From the NCBI RefSeq assembly GCF_030695525.1, contig NZ_JAUYSS010000061.1:23240-87239 (forward strand): a stretch of 64,000 bases of DNA, written 5' to 3'. Shown piece after piece: positions 55,299 to 63,860 of this stretch. The translations under genes were made by a program, and so were the position numbers. Within the stretch, counting starts at the first letter, position 1, and each line of letters starts with the position of its first letter. The notes below the pieces were generated by a model. The model was given only the letters and a program-made list of their open reading frames with translations. It was not told where the DNA came from and did not search any database. The stretch is from Daejeonella sp. (lineage in GTDB: Bacteria; Bacteroidota; Bacteroidia; Sphingobacteriales; Sphingobacteriaceae).

Positions 55299-55883
55299 TT
55301 AAAAGGTAATAGAACCTTCTCCTGTATATTCATAATTAGTAGGAGTATTCACTGTATACAATAAGGTCATATTTCCGGTTGCATCTGTAAATCTGCCTGT
55401 TCCACCAGTAAATACATATTCCTGAAACATGAATCCTGTTGCCGGATCCTCTCCTGCCCCTGCAAGAGTATAATAAAGCTTATCTCCGTTCGCTGCGGTA
55501 CCTACACCACCAATTGATCCGATTACCTGTCCGGTAGCTGGATTAATACAAAATGTGGTTACCTGTTGTTGAAATCCGAGTGCGGTTGAATTTCCCGTTC
55601 CATCCGATCTGAATTGAAGCGTGCCATCTCCACAACCATTGGGAATATAAGAAATGGTACCTGAACCCGTACTTTTCAATGGTCTTGTGACACGTTTGCC
55701 ATTGTTTGATTTGTTTGCAGACATTTGGATGCCTGAACCATCATTAGCCTTTAGTAATAATGCACTTGAAGTCATCTCGGCATATTTTTTAAGATCATCC
55801 TGAGTACTTGTCTCAGAAATCATTTCCTTTTTGCAGGATCCGAATAGCATTACTGCTGCTGCAATAATTAAAATCTTTTTCAT
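55299..55883 (-). CDS. Lipoprotein of unknown function
   Basis: The 194-residue protein has a lipobox FGSC (Cys at about 17) and a Gly/Thr-rich body with repeated beta-like stretches such as TGSGTISYIPNGCGDGTLQFRSDGTGNST. A two-cysteine pair in the C-terminal part (GCGDG and FCINP) may form a disulfide. It resembles Bacteroidota surface proteins of unknown role; I do not recognise a domain. Confidence 0.7.
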   Translation of the reverse strand: MKKILIIAAAVMLFGSCKKEMISETSTQDDLKKYAEMTSSALLLKANDGSGIQMSANKSNNGKRVTRPLKSTGSGTISYIPNGCGDGTLQFRSDGTGNSTALGFQQQVTTFCINPATGQVIGSIGGVGTAANGDKLYYTLAGAGEDPATGFMFQEYVFTGGTGRFTDATGNMTLLYTVNTPTNYEYTGEGSITF

Positions 55884-56018
55884 AATTGGGGTTTTGAGAG
55901 CGTTTAATATAAAATTACAAATTTTTAACTTAAACCAAATTAATTTTCAGTAAGAGTAAGCTGAAATAAAAAAAAGCAGGTACATAATGCACCGGCTTCA
56001 GAGTATAAAGGTTATTGA

Positions 56019-56855
56019 TCAGAAACTAAGTGTTGACATCACCGGAAAATGATCCGAAGGAAACTTGCCGAAATACGTGTCAGTCAGAATTCCCCATCTG
56101 CTTGCAGTAAAATGCTTTGAGGTGAAGATATGATCGATGACAGATTTATTGATTGGGGTTTTGAAACCATTACCTGAAGAGTTAAGTTCATATGGAAATT
56201 CTACATCCCGGTATGAGTCTTTGAGGATACCGGAATTAGCAATGGTTTGATACCATTCACTATCACGACCTCCGTTAAGGTCACCCATAAATATTACTGG
56301 TTCAGCTCCAGCGATTTCATTTATCTTGTTTATGATAAGCTTTGCACTTTCCTTTCTGGCAATAACTCCCTGATGGTCAAAATGAACATTGAAAAAGTAG
56401 AATTTTTTTCCACTCTCCTTATTTTCAAGGTAAACCCATGAGCAGATGCGGTTACAGCAGGTAGCATCCCATCCTAGTCCCGGTTTGTCAGGAGTTTGAG
56501 AGAGCCAGAAGTCTCCGCTTTTCAGTAGAGTGAATTTCTCTTTTTTATAAAAGATTGTTGAATGTTCACCACCATCTTTACCATCGTTCCTTCCAAGTCC
56601 ATAGCGTGAGAAATATGGCAATGCCTTGCTGATATCATCAAGCTGATTTTTCAGTGCTTCCTGTACTCCAAAGATATCGAAGTCGTGAAAGCGGATCAGG
56701 CTGGAAACAACAGGCGCACGATTTACCCAAAGATTGCCGCTGTCGTTTGGGTTATCATACCTGATATTATATGTTGCTACATTGAAAGATTGCGCATTTA
56801 AACTGACAGAAACGGAGAGCAACAGAATTGAGGTTAGTAATAGTTTATTTTTCAT
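56019..56855 (-). CDS. Secreted endonuclease/exonuclease/phosphatase family protein
   Basis: The ~278-residue protein has a signal peptide (MKNKLLLTSILLLSVSVSLNAQ). It then shows the exonuclease III-like fold: FNVATYNIRYDN (Asn ligand), FGVQEAL (Glu), FFNVHFDHQG, FMGDLNGGRDSEWY and the C-terminal SDHFPVMS with the catalytic Asp-His. Such exported enzymes cleave phosphodiesters in nucleic acids or sphingomyelin-like lipids. The start at 56855 is preferred because it begins the signal; an ATG at 56870 is also in frame. Confidence 0.88.
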   Translation of the reverse strand: MKNKLLLTSILLLSVSVSLNAQSFNVATYNIRYDNPNDSGNLWVNRAPVVSSLIRFHDFDIFGVQEALKNQLDDISKALPYFSRYGLGRNDGKDGGEHSTIFYKKEKFTLLKSGDFWLSQTPDKPGLGWDATCCNRICSWVYLENKESGKKFYFFNVHFDHQGVIARKESAKLIINKINEIAGAEPVIFMGDLNGGRDSEWYQTIANSGILKDSYRDVEFPYELNSSGNGFKTPINKSVIDHIFTSKHFTASRWGILTDTYFGKFPSDHFPVMSTLSF

Positions 56856-56870
56856 CTGGTTTAATTTCAT

Positions 56871-57153
56871 CTTGAATTATTTCCAACCCGGGTTTTGCCC
56901 CAAATTAGGGTATTAGTATGAGGTATGGATAAAGATAAACAGGGAATAGGGAAATTAGCAAATGAGATAATGAGCAAATTAGCAGTATCATAGCAATCGG
57001 GTCGCAGACCAGGACAGGCGACTGACGAATTTGTCTTGCATGGCGCCTAAGTAAATTCGTAAGTCTGAATTTCCCGACTTGCGAAATCACCTGGGCGATT
57101 AGAAAATCGATTTCGTCCGTCATGGACAATTATCAACTCTTCCCTCTCCACTC
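56871..57153. other. Repeat-rich gap before hxlR
   Basis: No gene is visible. It contains GCAAATGAGATAATGAGCAAATTAGCA phrases near 56960 and the palindrome-like stretch TTGCGAAATCACCTGGGCG at about 57079-57097. That stretch recurs in part as TTACGAAATCACATGGGCG near 60787-60805. CTCTCCACTCTCAATTC-type repeats follow up to the hxlR stop. Confidence 0.5.
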
Positions 57154-57492
57154 TCAATTCTTCTTCAAAATGTACTCCTCCCTTGCCCTCAAAATATGAA
57201 CTCTATTTTCATTAGCCCATCCGGATAAGGAAATAAGTTGAGCTACCAGACTCCGTCCGAGGGGGGTGAGTTCGTATTCAACCCTTGGTGGGATCTGAGG
57301 GAAAATTGTTCGTGTAACCAAACCATCCTCTTCCAGTGTACGCAGTGTTACGGTTAACATGCGCTGGGAAATGCCAGGTATTAATTTCTTCAGTGCCGTA
57401 AAGCGAAGGGTGTCGGCTTTGCCAAGTATAATGATGGCATGCATAGTCCATTTATCACTGATGCGGCTAAGGATATCAGTAATGGGACATTG
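57154..57492 (-). pseudogene. 5'-truncated HxlR-family regulator
   Basis: The frame ending at 57154 encodes a winged-helix HxlR domain with GISQRMLTVTLRTLEEDGLVTRTIFPQIPPRVEYELTPLGRSL. Homology runs in frame upstream of the first ATG (57444) through DKWT and back to QCPITDILSRI at about 57492, the conserved Cys-Pro region near the HxlR N-terminus. No ATG, GTG or TTG start precedes it before a stop. The 5' end has therefore been lost together with that of the divergent nitroreductase gene. Translation from the internal ATG would lack the first helix. Confidence 0.75.
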
Positions 57493-57501
57493 ATTTGTCT
57501 G

Positions 57502-58095
57502 AATGGTGGTATGGTACCTCAGGAAAAGGTTGACCTGATCCTTGAAAGCATCCGCCTATCCGCATCATCAGCGGGTTTCCAGCCTTATCAGGTATTGGTC
57601 ATTCAGAACAAAGAACTGCTTGAGAAAATTAAGCCGATTGCATTCAATCAGCCACAAATTACGGATGCCTCTCACTTATTGGTATTTGCAGCATGGGAGA
57701 GGGTAACGCCTGAACGTGTAGATGCTATGATAAAGAATATTGCCCGGGTACGAAATGTGCCGGAGGAATCTCTTGCAGGGATCAGGGGATATGGTGACCA
57801 GTTTATGGCTCAAACGGCCGAACAAAATTTTCAGTGGGCAGCTCGTCAGGCATATATTGCACTGGGGACGGCTCTTATTGCAGCAGCTTCACTTGAGGTT
57901 GACAGTACCCCCATGGAAGGATTCGATTCAGCATCATTGGATCAGCTTTTGGGCTTGCAGGAGCGTGGTTTAAAAAGCGTGCTTATCCTGCCATTAGGCT
58001 ATCGCGATTCCCAAAAGGATTGGCTGTTGCCACAAGCCAAAGTAAGAATGCCAAAAGAGGACTTGTTTATTGAGGATGAAGTTTTGCTGAACTGA
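57502..58095 (+). pseudogene. 5'-truncated nitroreductase family NAD(P)H oxidoreductase
   Basis: From MVPQEKVDLILESIRLSASSAGFQPYQVLVIQNKELLEKIKPIAF onward this matches Bacteroidota FMN-dependent nitroreductase-fold oxidoreductases to the C-terminus. The usual ~20 N-terminal residues, which contain the Arg-Tyr-Ala-Thr-Lys FMN-phosphate-binding motif, are missing. The in-frame codons upstream (from an ATG at 57439) are simply the antisense of the HxlR gene. Such a fusion protein might still be translated but should bind flavin poorly. HxlR and nitroreductase genes are often divergent neighbours. Confidence 0.7.
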
Positions 58096-58257
58096 TAAAT
58101 TAATTTAAGCAGGATGAGTGATGGTTCATTGAACGATCACTCATTCTTGCTCCTGTTTAAATGAGGTTTACCCAATTTACCTTCATGGGTATAGAAGATA
58201 AGCGGCCCTTTCCACTCTTCATTCTCAACTTTCAATTCTCCATTCTCCATTCTCAAC

Positions 58258-60150
58258 TTATTTCTTGCTCATCAGTTTCCTCATATCCGCCACTTCCTTC
58301 TCAGTAACGGGTCCCGATTTATTACCCCAGCTTCTTCTTACATAAGTCAAGATCTCCGAAATTTCCTTATCTGTAAGGAAGGAAGCATGAGCAGGCATGG
58401 TATCGTTATAATTTTGCCCTTTTACCTGGATTGCGCCGGTCATGCCATTCAGTACCACATTGATCAGTACATTTTTGTCACTGTTTACCCATTCAGATCC
58501 AGCAAGAGGGGGGAAGCGGCTTCCATCGCCATTTCCATCACTCTGGTGGCAGTTTCTGCAATAAATATTGTAAAGAAGTTCTGCATGTACAGGTTTGCCT
58601 TTTCTGTCAAGATTATCAGCCATTTCATCCGGTGTTTTGAGATGGGTCAATGTCTTGCGTTTTTCCATTTCAGCAAGTTCATTATTACCAAAGGCCTTTT
58701 TATCTCCCTTGTACATAATTCTCCAAATCTTTCCTTTTTGAGTTTCACCAACATACAATGAACCATCAGGCCCTTCTGCCAGACCCATTGGTCTGTATTC
58801 GGCGTCATTGGCTACCGCAAGGGTGTCTTTACCTGCAAAGCCATCGGCAAATACTTCCCATGGACCAGTTACAACACCATTCTTCATCGGTACAAATACT
58901 ACAACATTTCCAACTTGTGGGTATGGTATGCGGTTCGTTGAGCCATGCAGGGAGATGAATGCCCCATCTTTGTATCGGGCCGGGAACTGGTCGCCTTTAT
59001 AGAACAGGATATCATTCGGTGCAAAATGTCCGGGGAAACCCAGAAGTGGTTTTGGAAGCTTCGCTCCATCACCCTCTTTTACACCGTCGCCTCCATACTC
59101 CGGGCTCAGGATTTTCTTTTCGAGCATTTGATCATAATAGTAATAAGGGAATCCGCCATCGAATCCTTCGCTTACCTTGAAAAGTTCATCCGAAGGGAGC
59201 ATGGCACTTTTCCATGGGGTATAATACTCCGGCCAAAGTAAACGCAAATCATCCCTGCCATGATGAACGGCATAAAGTGCGTCAGTGCCTTTATCCCAGG
59301 TCATACCTACAATACTCCGCATTCCGGTAGCATACCTTGTTCCGTCGCTTTGTTTTTGCTTCAGTTTATTTTCATCAAACTTCCATATTCCGCCGTGATC
59401 AACCAAATACGGACATGGATTCATTCCCGGAGATCCTGGCTTTCTGTTTTCAAACTGGCAGGAATTTGTTCCCATACCCCAGGAGACAAACATATTGCCT
59501 TTTCCGTCAAAAGCCAGTGCCTTTGCCATATGCTCATGATAAGGCAGGGTATCAATCACCACAGTATCCATATTACTGTCGGGGACGAGTTGTCCTTTCT
59601 TAAGTTTATTACGGAAAACCATCAGCTCAGAGCTAAAATAGAGATAACCATTGTGGATTTGCATGGCCGTCCCTCTGTTACGGTTTTCATACTTGCCCCA
59701 GATCTTCACTGTGTCAGCTTTACCGTCGCCATTAACATCTCTCAGAGCAGCATTGCCATAGCCATCAATTGTTGGGGACCTAAGTTTGACATAAACATCT
59801 CCATTTTTGTTTACTGCAATATGTCTTGCTCCAACATAATTTCCTAAAGGTTGGTTATTGGGGCGGCTCAGCTGTGTGCTTTTTGGAGCACCTTTAATTT
59901 CGGCAGCTGCTGTTTGAGGAGCATTTGATTTTGCAAGCTGATTTATCTGAAGAGCGACAACAGGGCCTCCCCCAATACTATCTACTACTACCAAAGCCTC
60001 GAATCCACCGGGCATAATCAATCCTCCATTATCCTCATCAGAAGGAGGTAATTGTTCTGCATTTGGTTTACAACTAATAATAATGAAAGAACTGAGAATT
60101 ACGCAAAAACAGCGGAGGAATAGTGTATGGATGAGGCTAGGTTTTTTCAT
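58258..60150 (-). CDS. PQQ-type sugar dehydrogenase / sorbosone dehydrogenase lipoprotein with cytochrome c domain
   Basis: The ~630-residue protein starts at 60150 with a lipoprotein signal (lipobox IISC). A large beta-propeller domain follows, related to L-sorbosone and soluble glucose dehydrogenases (GARHIAVNKNGDVYVKLRSP, VYAVHHGRDDL, RPMGLAEGPDGSLYVGETQKGKIWRI). About 100 residues before the C-terminus a class I cytochrome c has the haem motif CRNCH and an axial Met in NDTMPAH. Electrons from the propeller active site could pass directly to the haem. The longer in-frame extension upstream is not conserved. Confidence 0.88.
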   Translation of the reverse strand: MKKPSLIHTLFLRCFCVILSSFIIISCKPNAEQLPPSDEDNGGLIMPGGFEALVVVDSIGGGPVVALQINQLAKSNAPQTAAAEIKGAPKSTQLSRPNNQPLGNYVGARHIAVNKNGDVYVKLRSPTIDGYGNAALRDVNGDGKADTVKIWGKYENRNRGTAMQIHNGYLYFSSELMVFRNKLKKGQLVPDSNMDTVVIDTLPYHEHMAKALAFDGKGNMFVSWGMGTNSCQFENRKPGSPGMNPCPYLVDHGGIWKFDENKLKQKQSDGTRYATGMRSIVGMTWDKGTDALYAVHHGRDDLRLLWPEYYTPWKSAMLPSDELFKVSEGFDGGFPYYYYDQMLEKKILSPEYGGDGVKEGDGAKLPKPLLGFPGHFAPNDILFYKGDQFPARYKDGAFISLHGSTNRIPYPQVGNVVVFVPMKNGVVTGPWEVFADGFAGKDTLAVANDAEYRPMGLAEGPDGSLYVGETQKGKIWRIMYKGDKKAFGNNELAEMEKRKTLTHLKTPDEMADNLDRKGKPVHAELLYNIYCRNCHQSDGNGDGSRFPPLAGSEWVNSDKNVLINVVLNGMTGAIQVKGQNYNDTMPAHASFLTDKEISEILTYVRRSWGNKSGPVTEKEVADMRKLMSKK

Positions 60151-60865
60151 GGATTTAAAGTAGTTTTTTATTTTGGAAATTGAAAAAGGCAACAGAAAGG
60201 TTACAGTAAGGTAAGTTGTCAATGAGAGAATTAGCAAATTGAGGTAATTAGCAATCCGATAGTATCGGATTAGCAAATGGAGGACAAGGATTTGAAGATT
60301 TGAGGATTTGAAAATTTGAAGATGGGAGGCAATTTGTCAATGAGTTAATTTGTCGATTTGTCGATGGTACTCCTGCCTTTAATAATCCGTCATCTCTTTC
60401 GATGAGCGAATTGATTTTTTTGTTATGATGAATTTTGCGCGAGGAGAGATCTGTTGCAAAGAATATAGGAGAAGAGAATTAGCAATTGGAGATAATTAGC
60501 AAATTTGAAGCGCCTGTCATCCAGAGGAGCCAGTCGATTCTCACAATTTACTTGAATTTTGAGGCGACGAAGGATCTCATTGCTATGAGCATTATTTTTG
60601 CTGACGCAGGAATTGCTTAATAAGGCCTCACCCTGTGTACGTAACTACTGGTTTTAAATCTAGTGCGGCCCTCTCCAAAAGAGAGGGTTTAAAGATTCTG
60701 CGAAGAGATGTCGATGAGATGATTTGTCTATATGTTGATGGGGAAGGACATTGAGCAACCCGATAGCTATCAGGTGGGTAAAGGGCTTACGAAATCACAT
60801 GGGCGGGCGGAATTAGATTTGGTCAGTCACATCTTTTATAAATTGCTGGATGTAGCTTCGCTGAA
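60151..60865. other. Long non-coding, repeat-rich gap
   Basis: No gene is visible. It contains the left copy of a ~230 bp direct repeat (60286-60533), GCAAATTAGC-type phrases, a CTCTCCAAAAGAGAGGG hairpin at about 60672-60688, and TTACGAAATCACATGGGCG near 60787-60805, shared with 57079-57097. It separates the sugar dehydrogenase from the truncated two-component system. Confidence 0.6.
60286..60533. repeat. Long direct repeat, copy 1
   Basis: The stretch reads AAGGATTTGAAGATTTGAGG at its left end, then AATTTGTCAATGAGTTAATT, GGTACTCCTGCC, AGATCTGTTGCA, GAGAATTAGCAATTGGAG, and ends near CGCCTGTCATCC. Nearly the same series in the same order occurs at 63607-63833. This copy has an extra ~20 nt near its left end. 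No ORF. Confidence 0.9.
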
Positions 60866-61507
60866 CTACAGCTGAATCAATTGGTTTTTAATTGAGTAGA
60901 GTACAAGTCCGGTTCTGGATTTCAGGTTTAATTTTTGAAAAAGAGATTCGCGGTAATTGTCAACTGTGCGGGGACTAACAAACATGTTATCGGCTATCTC
61001 TTTGTATGTTAATTCCGAACAGCATAATTTGAGGAATTCGACTTCCCTTGCCGAAAGTAAAGGTGCATCCTTCTGATTTGCTATTGAGTGCAGCAGTTTT
61101 CCTGAAACCAGCTCATTGATATAAACACCCTTTGAAAAGATTGTTTGAATGGCTTCGAGCACTTCCCTTGGTTTCGATTCTTTCAGTACATAGCCACAGG
61201 CACCACTCTTGATCATTCCAATAACCGCTTTCTCATCATCAAACATGCTCAATGCCAGTACTTTGATATTTGGAAAAGTTTCCTTCAGCCAGGCAGTGGC
61301 CCTATAACCATCCATTTCCGGCATATTAATATCCATCAAAATGATATCCGGCAGGAGTGATTTTGTGAGCATGTCCTGCATTTCTTTGCCATTCCCGGCG
61401 CTAAAAATCACATTCAGCTCGTCAAATTCATTCATTAAAGCAGCCAAACCATTTCTAAAAAGTGTATGGTCGTCGACAATTGCTATGTTAATTTTTTCTT
61501 CTTTCAT
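60866..61507 (-). CDS. NarL/LuxR-type response regulator
   Basis: The 213-residue protein has a receiver domain with Asp59 in ILMDINMPEMDG as phosphoacceptor and Lys in VLKES. A LuxR-type HTH follows at about residues 147-205 (LSAREVEFLKLCCSELTYKEIADNMFVSPRTVDNYRESLFQKL). It overlaps the remnant sensor kinase gene by 4 nt, so they were an operon. With the kinase truncated, the regulator is now probably orphaned or served by another kinase. Confidence 0.92.
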   Translation of the reverse strand: MKEEKINIAIVDDHTLFRNGLAALMNEFDELNVIFSAGNGKEMQDMLTKSLLPDIILMDINMPEMDGYRATAWLKETFPNIKVLALSMFDDEKAVIGMIKSGACGYVLKESKPREVLEAIQTIFSKGVYINELVSGKLLHSIANQKDAPLLSAREVEFLKLCCSELTYKEIADNMFVSPRTVDNYRESLFQKLNLKSRTGLVLYSIKNQLIQL

Positions 61508-61983
61508 GGATAGGGAATTTTAATTGTTATGCTCGTCCCTTTGTTTAGTTTGGATTCAATGATCGCCTCTCCTCCGAGAAGGCTTGCACGCTTTTGGATA
61601 TTAGTTAAACCCATTCCGATTTGATCAGACCGGGGTTTATCGGAGTCGAATCCAATTCCATTGTCACTGATACAAAGACATTTTATTCCGTTTGTATGTT
61701 CCAGAGTAATTGCAAGCTGAGTCGCCATTGCATGTTTAATGATATTATTTAAAATCTCCTGAAGGATTCTGAAAATGATCAGATCCTTATCGGGATTTGT
61801 TGCAGGCAATTCATCTTCACAAAGGTAAATGACTTTGTACTTTCCGGATTTTTCCATCCATTTAATCTCATGTCTGATCGCCTCATCCAGACCATGACTG
61901 ATTAATTGCTCTCCCTGCAACAGCCGCCCCAGCAATCGCATTTCCTGAATGGAATTTGAAATAAGTTCGATAGCCGAGTTTAC
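61504..61983 (-). pseudogene. 5'-truncated NarL-type sensor histidine kinase
   Basis: Only the C-terminal part remains. The HATPase domain shows EILNNIIKHA (N box), CISDNGIGFD (G1) and MGLTNIQKRASLLGG. Conserved sequence runs back to VNSAIELISNSIQEMRLL at about 61983, but an in-frame TAA lies only four codons further at 61996-61998. The HisKA_3 domain with the phosphoacceptor His and all sensing domains are missing. The first ATG is at 61941. This fragment cannot autophosphorylate. Confidence 0.82.
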
Positions 61984-62316
61984 GAGTAATAAAATTTAAG
62001 AAATTCTGAAGCAGAAAATGAAAGATGGTAGCAAATAGAAGGATTTTGCTTTATAGATCAAAATTCGATCTAAGATTAGAGTCAATCCAACGCAGGAGGG
62101 ATCTTAGCCATTTTGAAGCAATATTTACATCCTATAGCGCTAAGTTCCCTCAGCTGCTGAAGGGCAGCTTTCGGGATGACAGTGCGCTCGGTACATTTTT
62201 CCAGCCGAGCAGCCTTCCAACCTGTCATCCTGAACGCAGTGAAGGAACTTCAGCTAAATTATTTCCAAATTCATTTTCCCCGAATAAACTCCTATTATTA
62301 TGGAAAAAAATTCAGC
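61984..62316. other. Gap with repeat remnants before the transporter
   Basis: No gene is visible. AGGAGGGATCTTAGCC at about 62094-62109 and GTCATCCTGAACGCAGTGAAGG at about 62223-62244 resemble common Bacteroidota dispersed repeats. The second shares CTGTCATCCTGA with the right copy of the long direct repeat. The truncation point of the sensor kinase lies at the left end of this gap, which suggests repeat-mediated deletion. Confidence 0.5.
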
Positions 62317-63624
62317 GTGCATAAATTTTTACCCGAAGAAAACATCTCCCGTCGCAGACTGAAAGCCATTATCGGCGGTTCCATAGGTAATCTGGTCGAG
62401 TGGTACGATTGGTATGCCTATTCCGCTTTTGCGCTCTATTTTTCTGCTTCATTTTTCCCGGAAGGCAATAAAACTGCTCAACTGCTCAATACTGCCGGCA
62501 TATTCGCTTTAGGTTTCTTGATGCGGCCAATCGGTGGCTGGCTCTTTGGCCGGATTGCAGATAAGGTTGGGCGCAAGCAAAGTATGACACTCTCTGTGTT
62601 GCTCATGTCTTTCGGTTCCATGCTGATTGCCTTTATACCAACTTATGAAGCAATAGGAATTATTGCGCCGGTTATGTTGCTGATCGCCAGACTCCTGCAG
62701 GGTTTGAGTGTGGGTGGTGAGTACGGCGTTTCGGCGACTTACCTCAGCGAAATGGCCACTAAGAACCGCCGCGGTTTTTATTCCAGTTTTCAATATGTAA
62801 CCTTAATAGGGGGACAGCTTTTCGCCCTGGGAATTCAACTTATTCTTCAAAAATGGCTGAGTGATGAAGATCTTCATGACTGGGGCTGGCGAATTCCTTT
62901 TGTGATCGGGGCCATACTTTCGCTGGTGGCACTTTATTTGAGAAGTACACTCTATGAAACCAAAGCATTCGAAGCGCAGAAAAACAAAGCCGATGAACGC
63001 AAAGGCACTATAAAAGAACTCTTAAAACATCCAAAAGCCTTGCTGACTGTTGTTGGCCTTACCCTGGGCGGTACCCTTGCCTTCTATACTTACACCACTT
63101 ACATGCAAAAGTTCCTGGTGAATACGGTCAACCTGAGTAAAGCCGAATCCACTCAGATTTCTTTCATCAGCATGCTGATATTTGCACTTATTCAACCGGT
63201 TTTTGGTGCCCTGTCTGATCGGATTGGCCGCCGCCCGCTACTGATTGCTTTCGGGCTGTTGGGTACAATTTGTACAGTCCCATTGCTTACTGCCCTGAGC
63301 CATACAACTTCACCTTACAGTGCTTTTTTTCTGCTTCTGGCAGGCTTGATTATCGTGAGCGGTTATACCAGCATTAACGCCATCGTCAAAGCTGAACTTT
63401 TCCCTGCACAGGTGCGTGCACTGGGTGTCGGCTTGCCCTATGCCCTTACTGTAGCTATCTTTGGCGGCACAGCAGAGTATGTTGCGCTCTGGTTAAAAAA
63501 TGCTGGCCATGAGGAGTATTTCTATTGGTACATCACCGGCTGTATCTTTTTGTCTTTGCTGGTTTATGTTGGGATGAGGGATACGAAGGAGACGTCGATG
63601 CTGGAAAAGGATTTGAAGATTTGA
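62317..63624 (+). CDS. MFS metabolite:H+ symporter (KgtP-like 2-oxoglutarate permease)
   Basis: The ~436-residue inner-membrane protein has 12 predicted helices. It follows the E. coli KgtP sequence closely by eye: GNLVEWYDWYAYSAFALYF, TAGIFALGFLMRPIGGWLFGRIADKVGRK, RLLQGLSVGGEYG, YSSFQYVTLIGGQL, FYTYTTYMQKFLVNT, and KAELFPAQVRALGVGLPYAL. 2-oxoglutarate import is the likely role. GTG at 62317 is used as start. An ATG at 62300, followed by a run of seven A, is out of frame by one base. The final codons lie inside the right copy of the long direct repeat. Confidence 0.88.
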   Translation: MHKFLPEENISRRRLKAIIGGSIGNLVEWYDWYAYSAFALYFSASFFPEGNKTAQLLNTAGIFALGFLMRPIGGWLFGRIADKVGRKQSMTLSVLLMSFGSMLIAFIPTYEAIGIIAPVMLLIARLLQGLSVGGEYGVSATYLSEMATKNRRGFYSSFQYVTLIGGQLFALGIQLILQKWLSDEDLHDWGWRIPFVIGAILSLVALYLRSTLYETKAFEAQKNKADERKGTIKELLKHPKALLTVVGLTLGGTLAFYTYTTYMQKFLVNTVNLSKAESTQISFISMLIFALIQPVFGALSDRIGRRPLLIAFGLLGTICTVPLLTALSHTTSPYSAFFLLLAGLIIVSGYTSINAIVKAELFPAQVRALGVGLPYALTVAIFGGTAEYVALWLKNAGHEEYFYWYITGCIFLSLLVYVGMRDTKETSMLEKDLKI

Positions 63625-63833
63625 GGATGGTAGGCAATTTGTCAATGAGTTAATTTGTCGATTTGTCGATGGTACTCCTGCCATTAATACTCCGTCATCT
63701 TGACGAGCGAAATAATTGATATCTATTAATGCCTTTTCCGTGAGGAAAGATCTGTTGCATAAAATATAGGAGAAGAGAATTAGCAATTGGAGATAATTAG
63801 CAAATTTGAAGCGCCTGTCATCCTGAGAAGCCA
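63607..63833. repeat. Long direct repeat, copy 2 (overlaps transporter stop)
   Basis: This is the second copy of the ~230 bp non-coding repeat at 60286-60533. Its first 18 nt provide the last codons and the TGA of the transporter gene. The two copies differ by point changes and a ~20-nt indel, so the duplication is not recent. Confidence 0.9.
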
Positions 63834-63860
63834 ATGATTGTGCTCAACCCGATTGCTATT

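Noticed and set aside
59260..59847. 195-codon plus-strand ORF
   Set aside because: It is antisense to the propeller domain of the sugar dehydrogenase, has no family likeness, and its composition follows the opposite strand's codons.
62025..62324. 99-codon plus-strand ORF before the transporter
   Set aside because: It is composed of dispersed-repeat sequence and has no conserved features.
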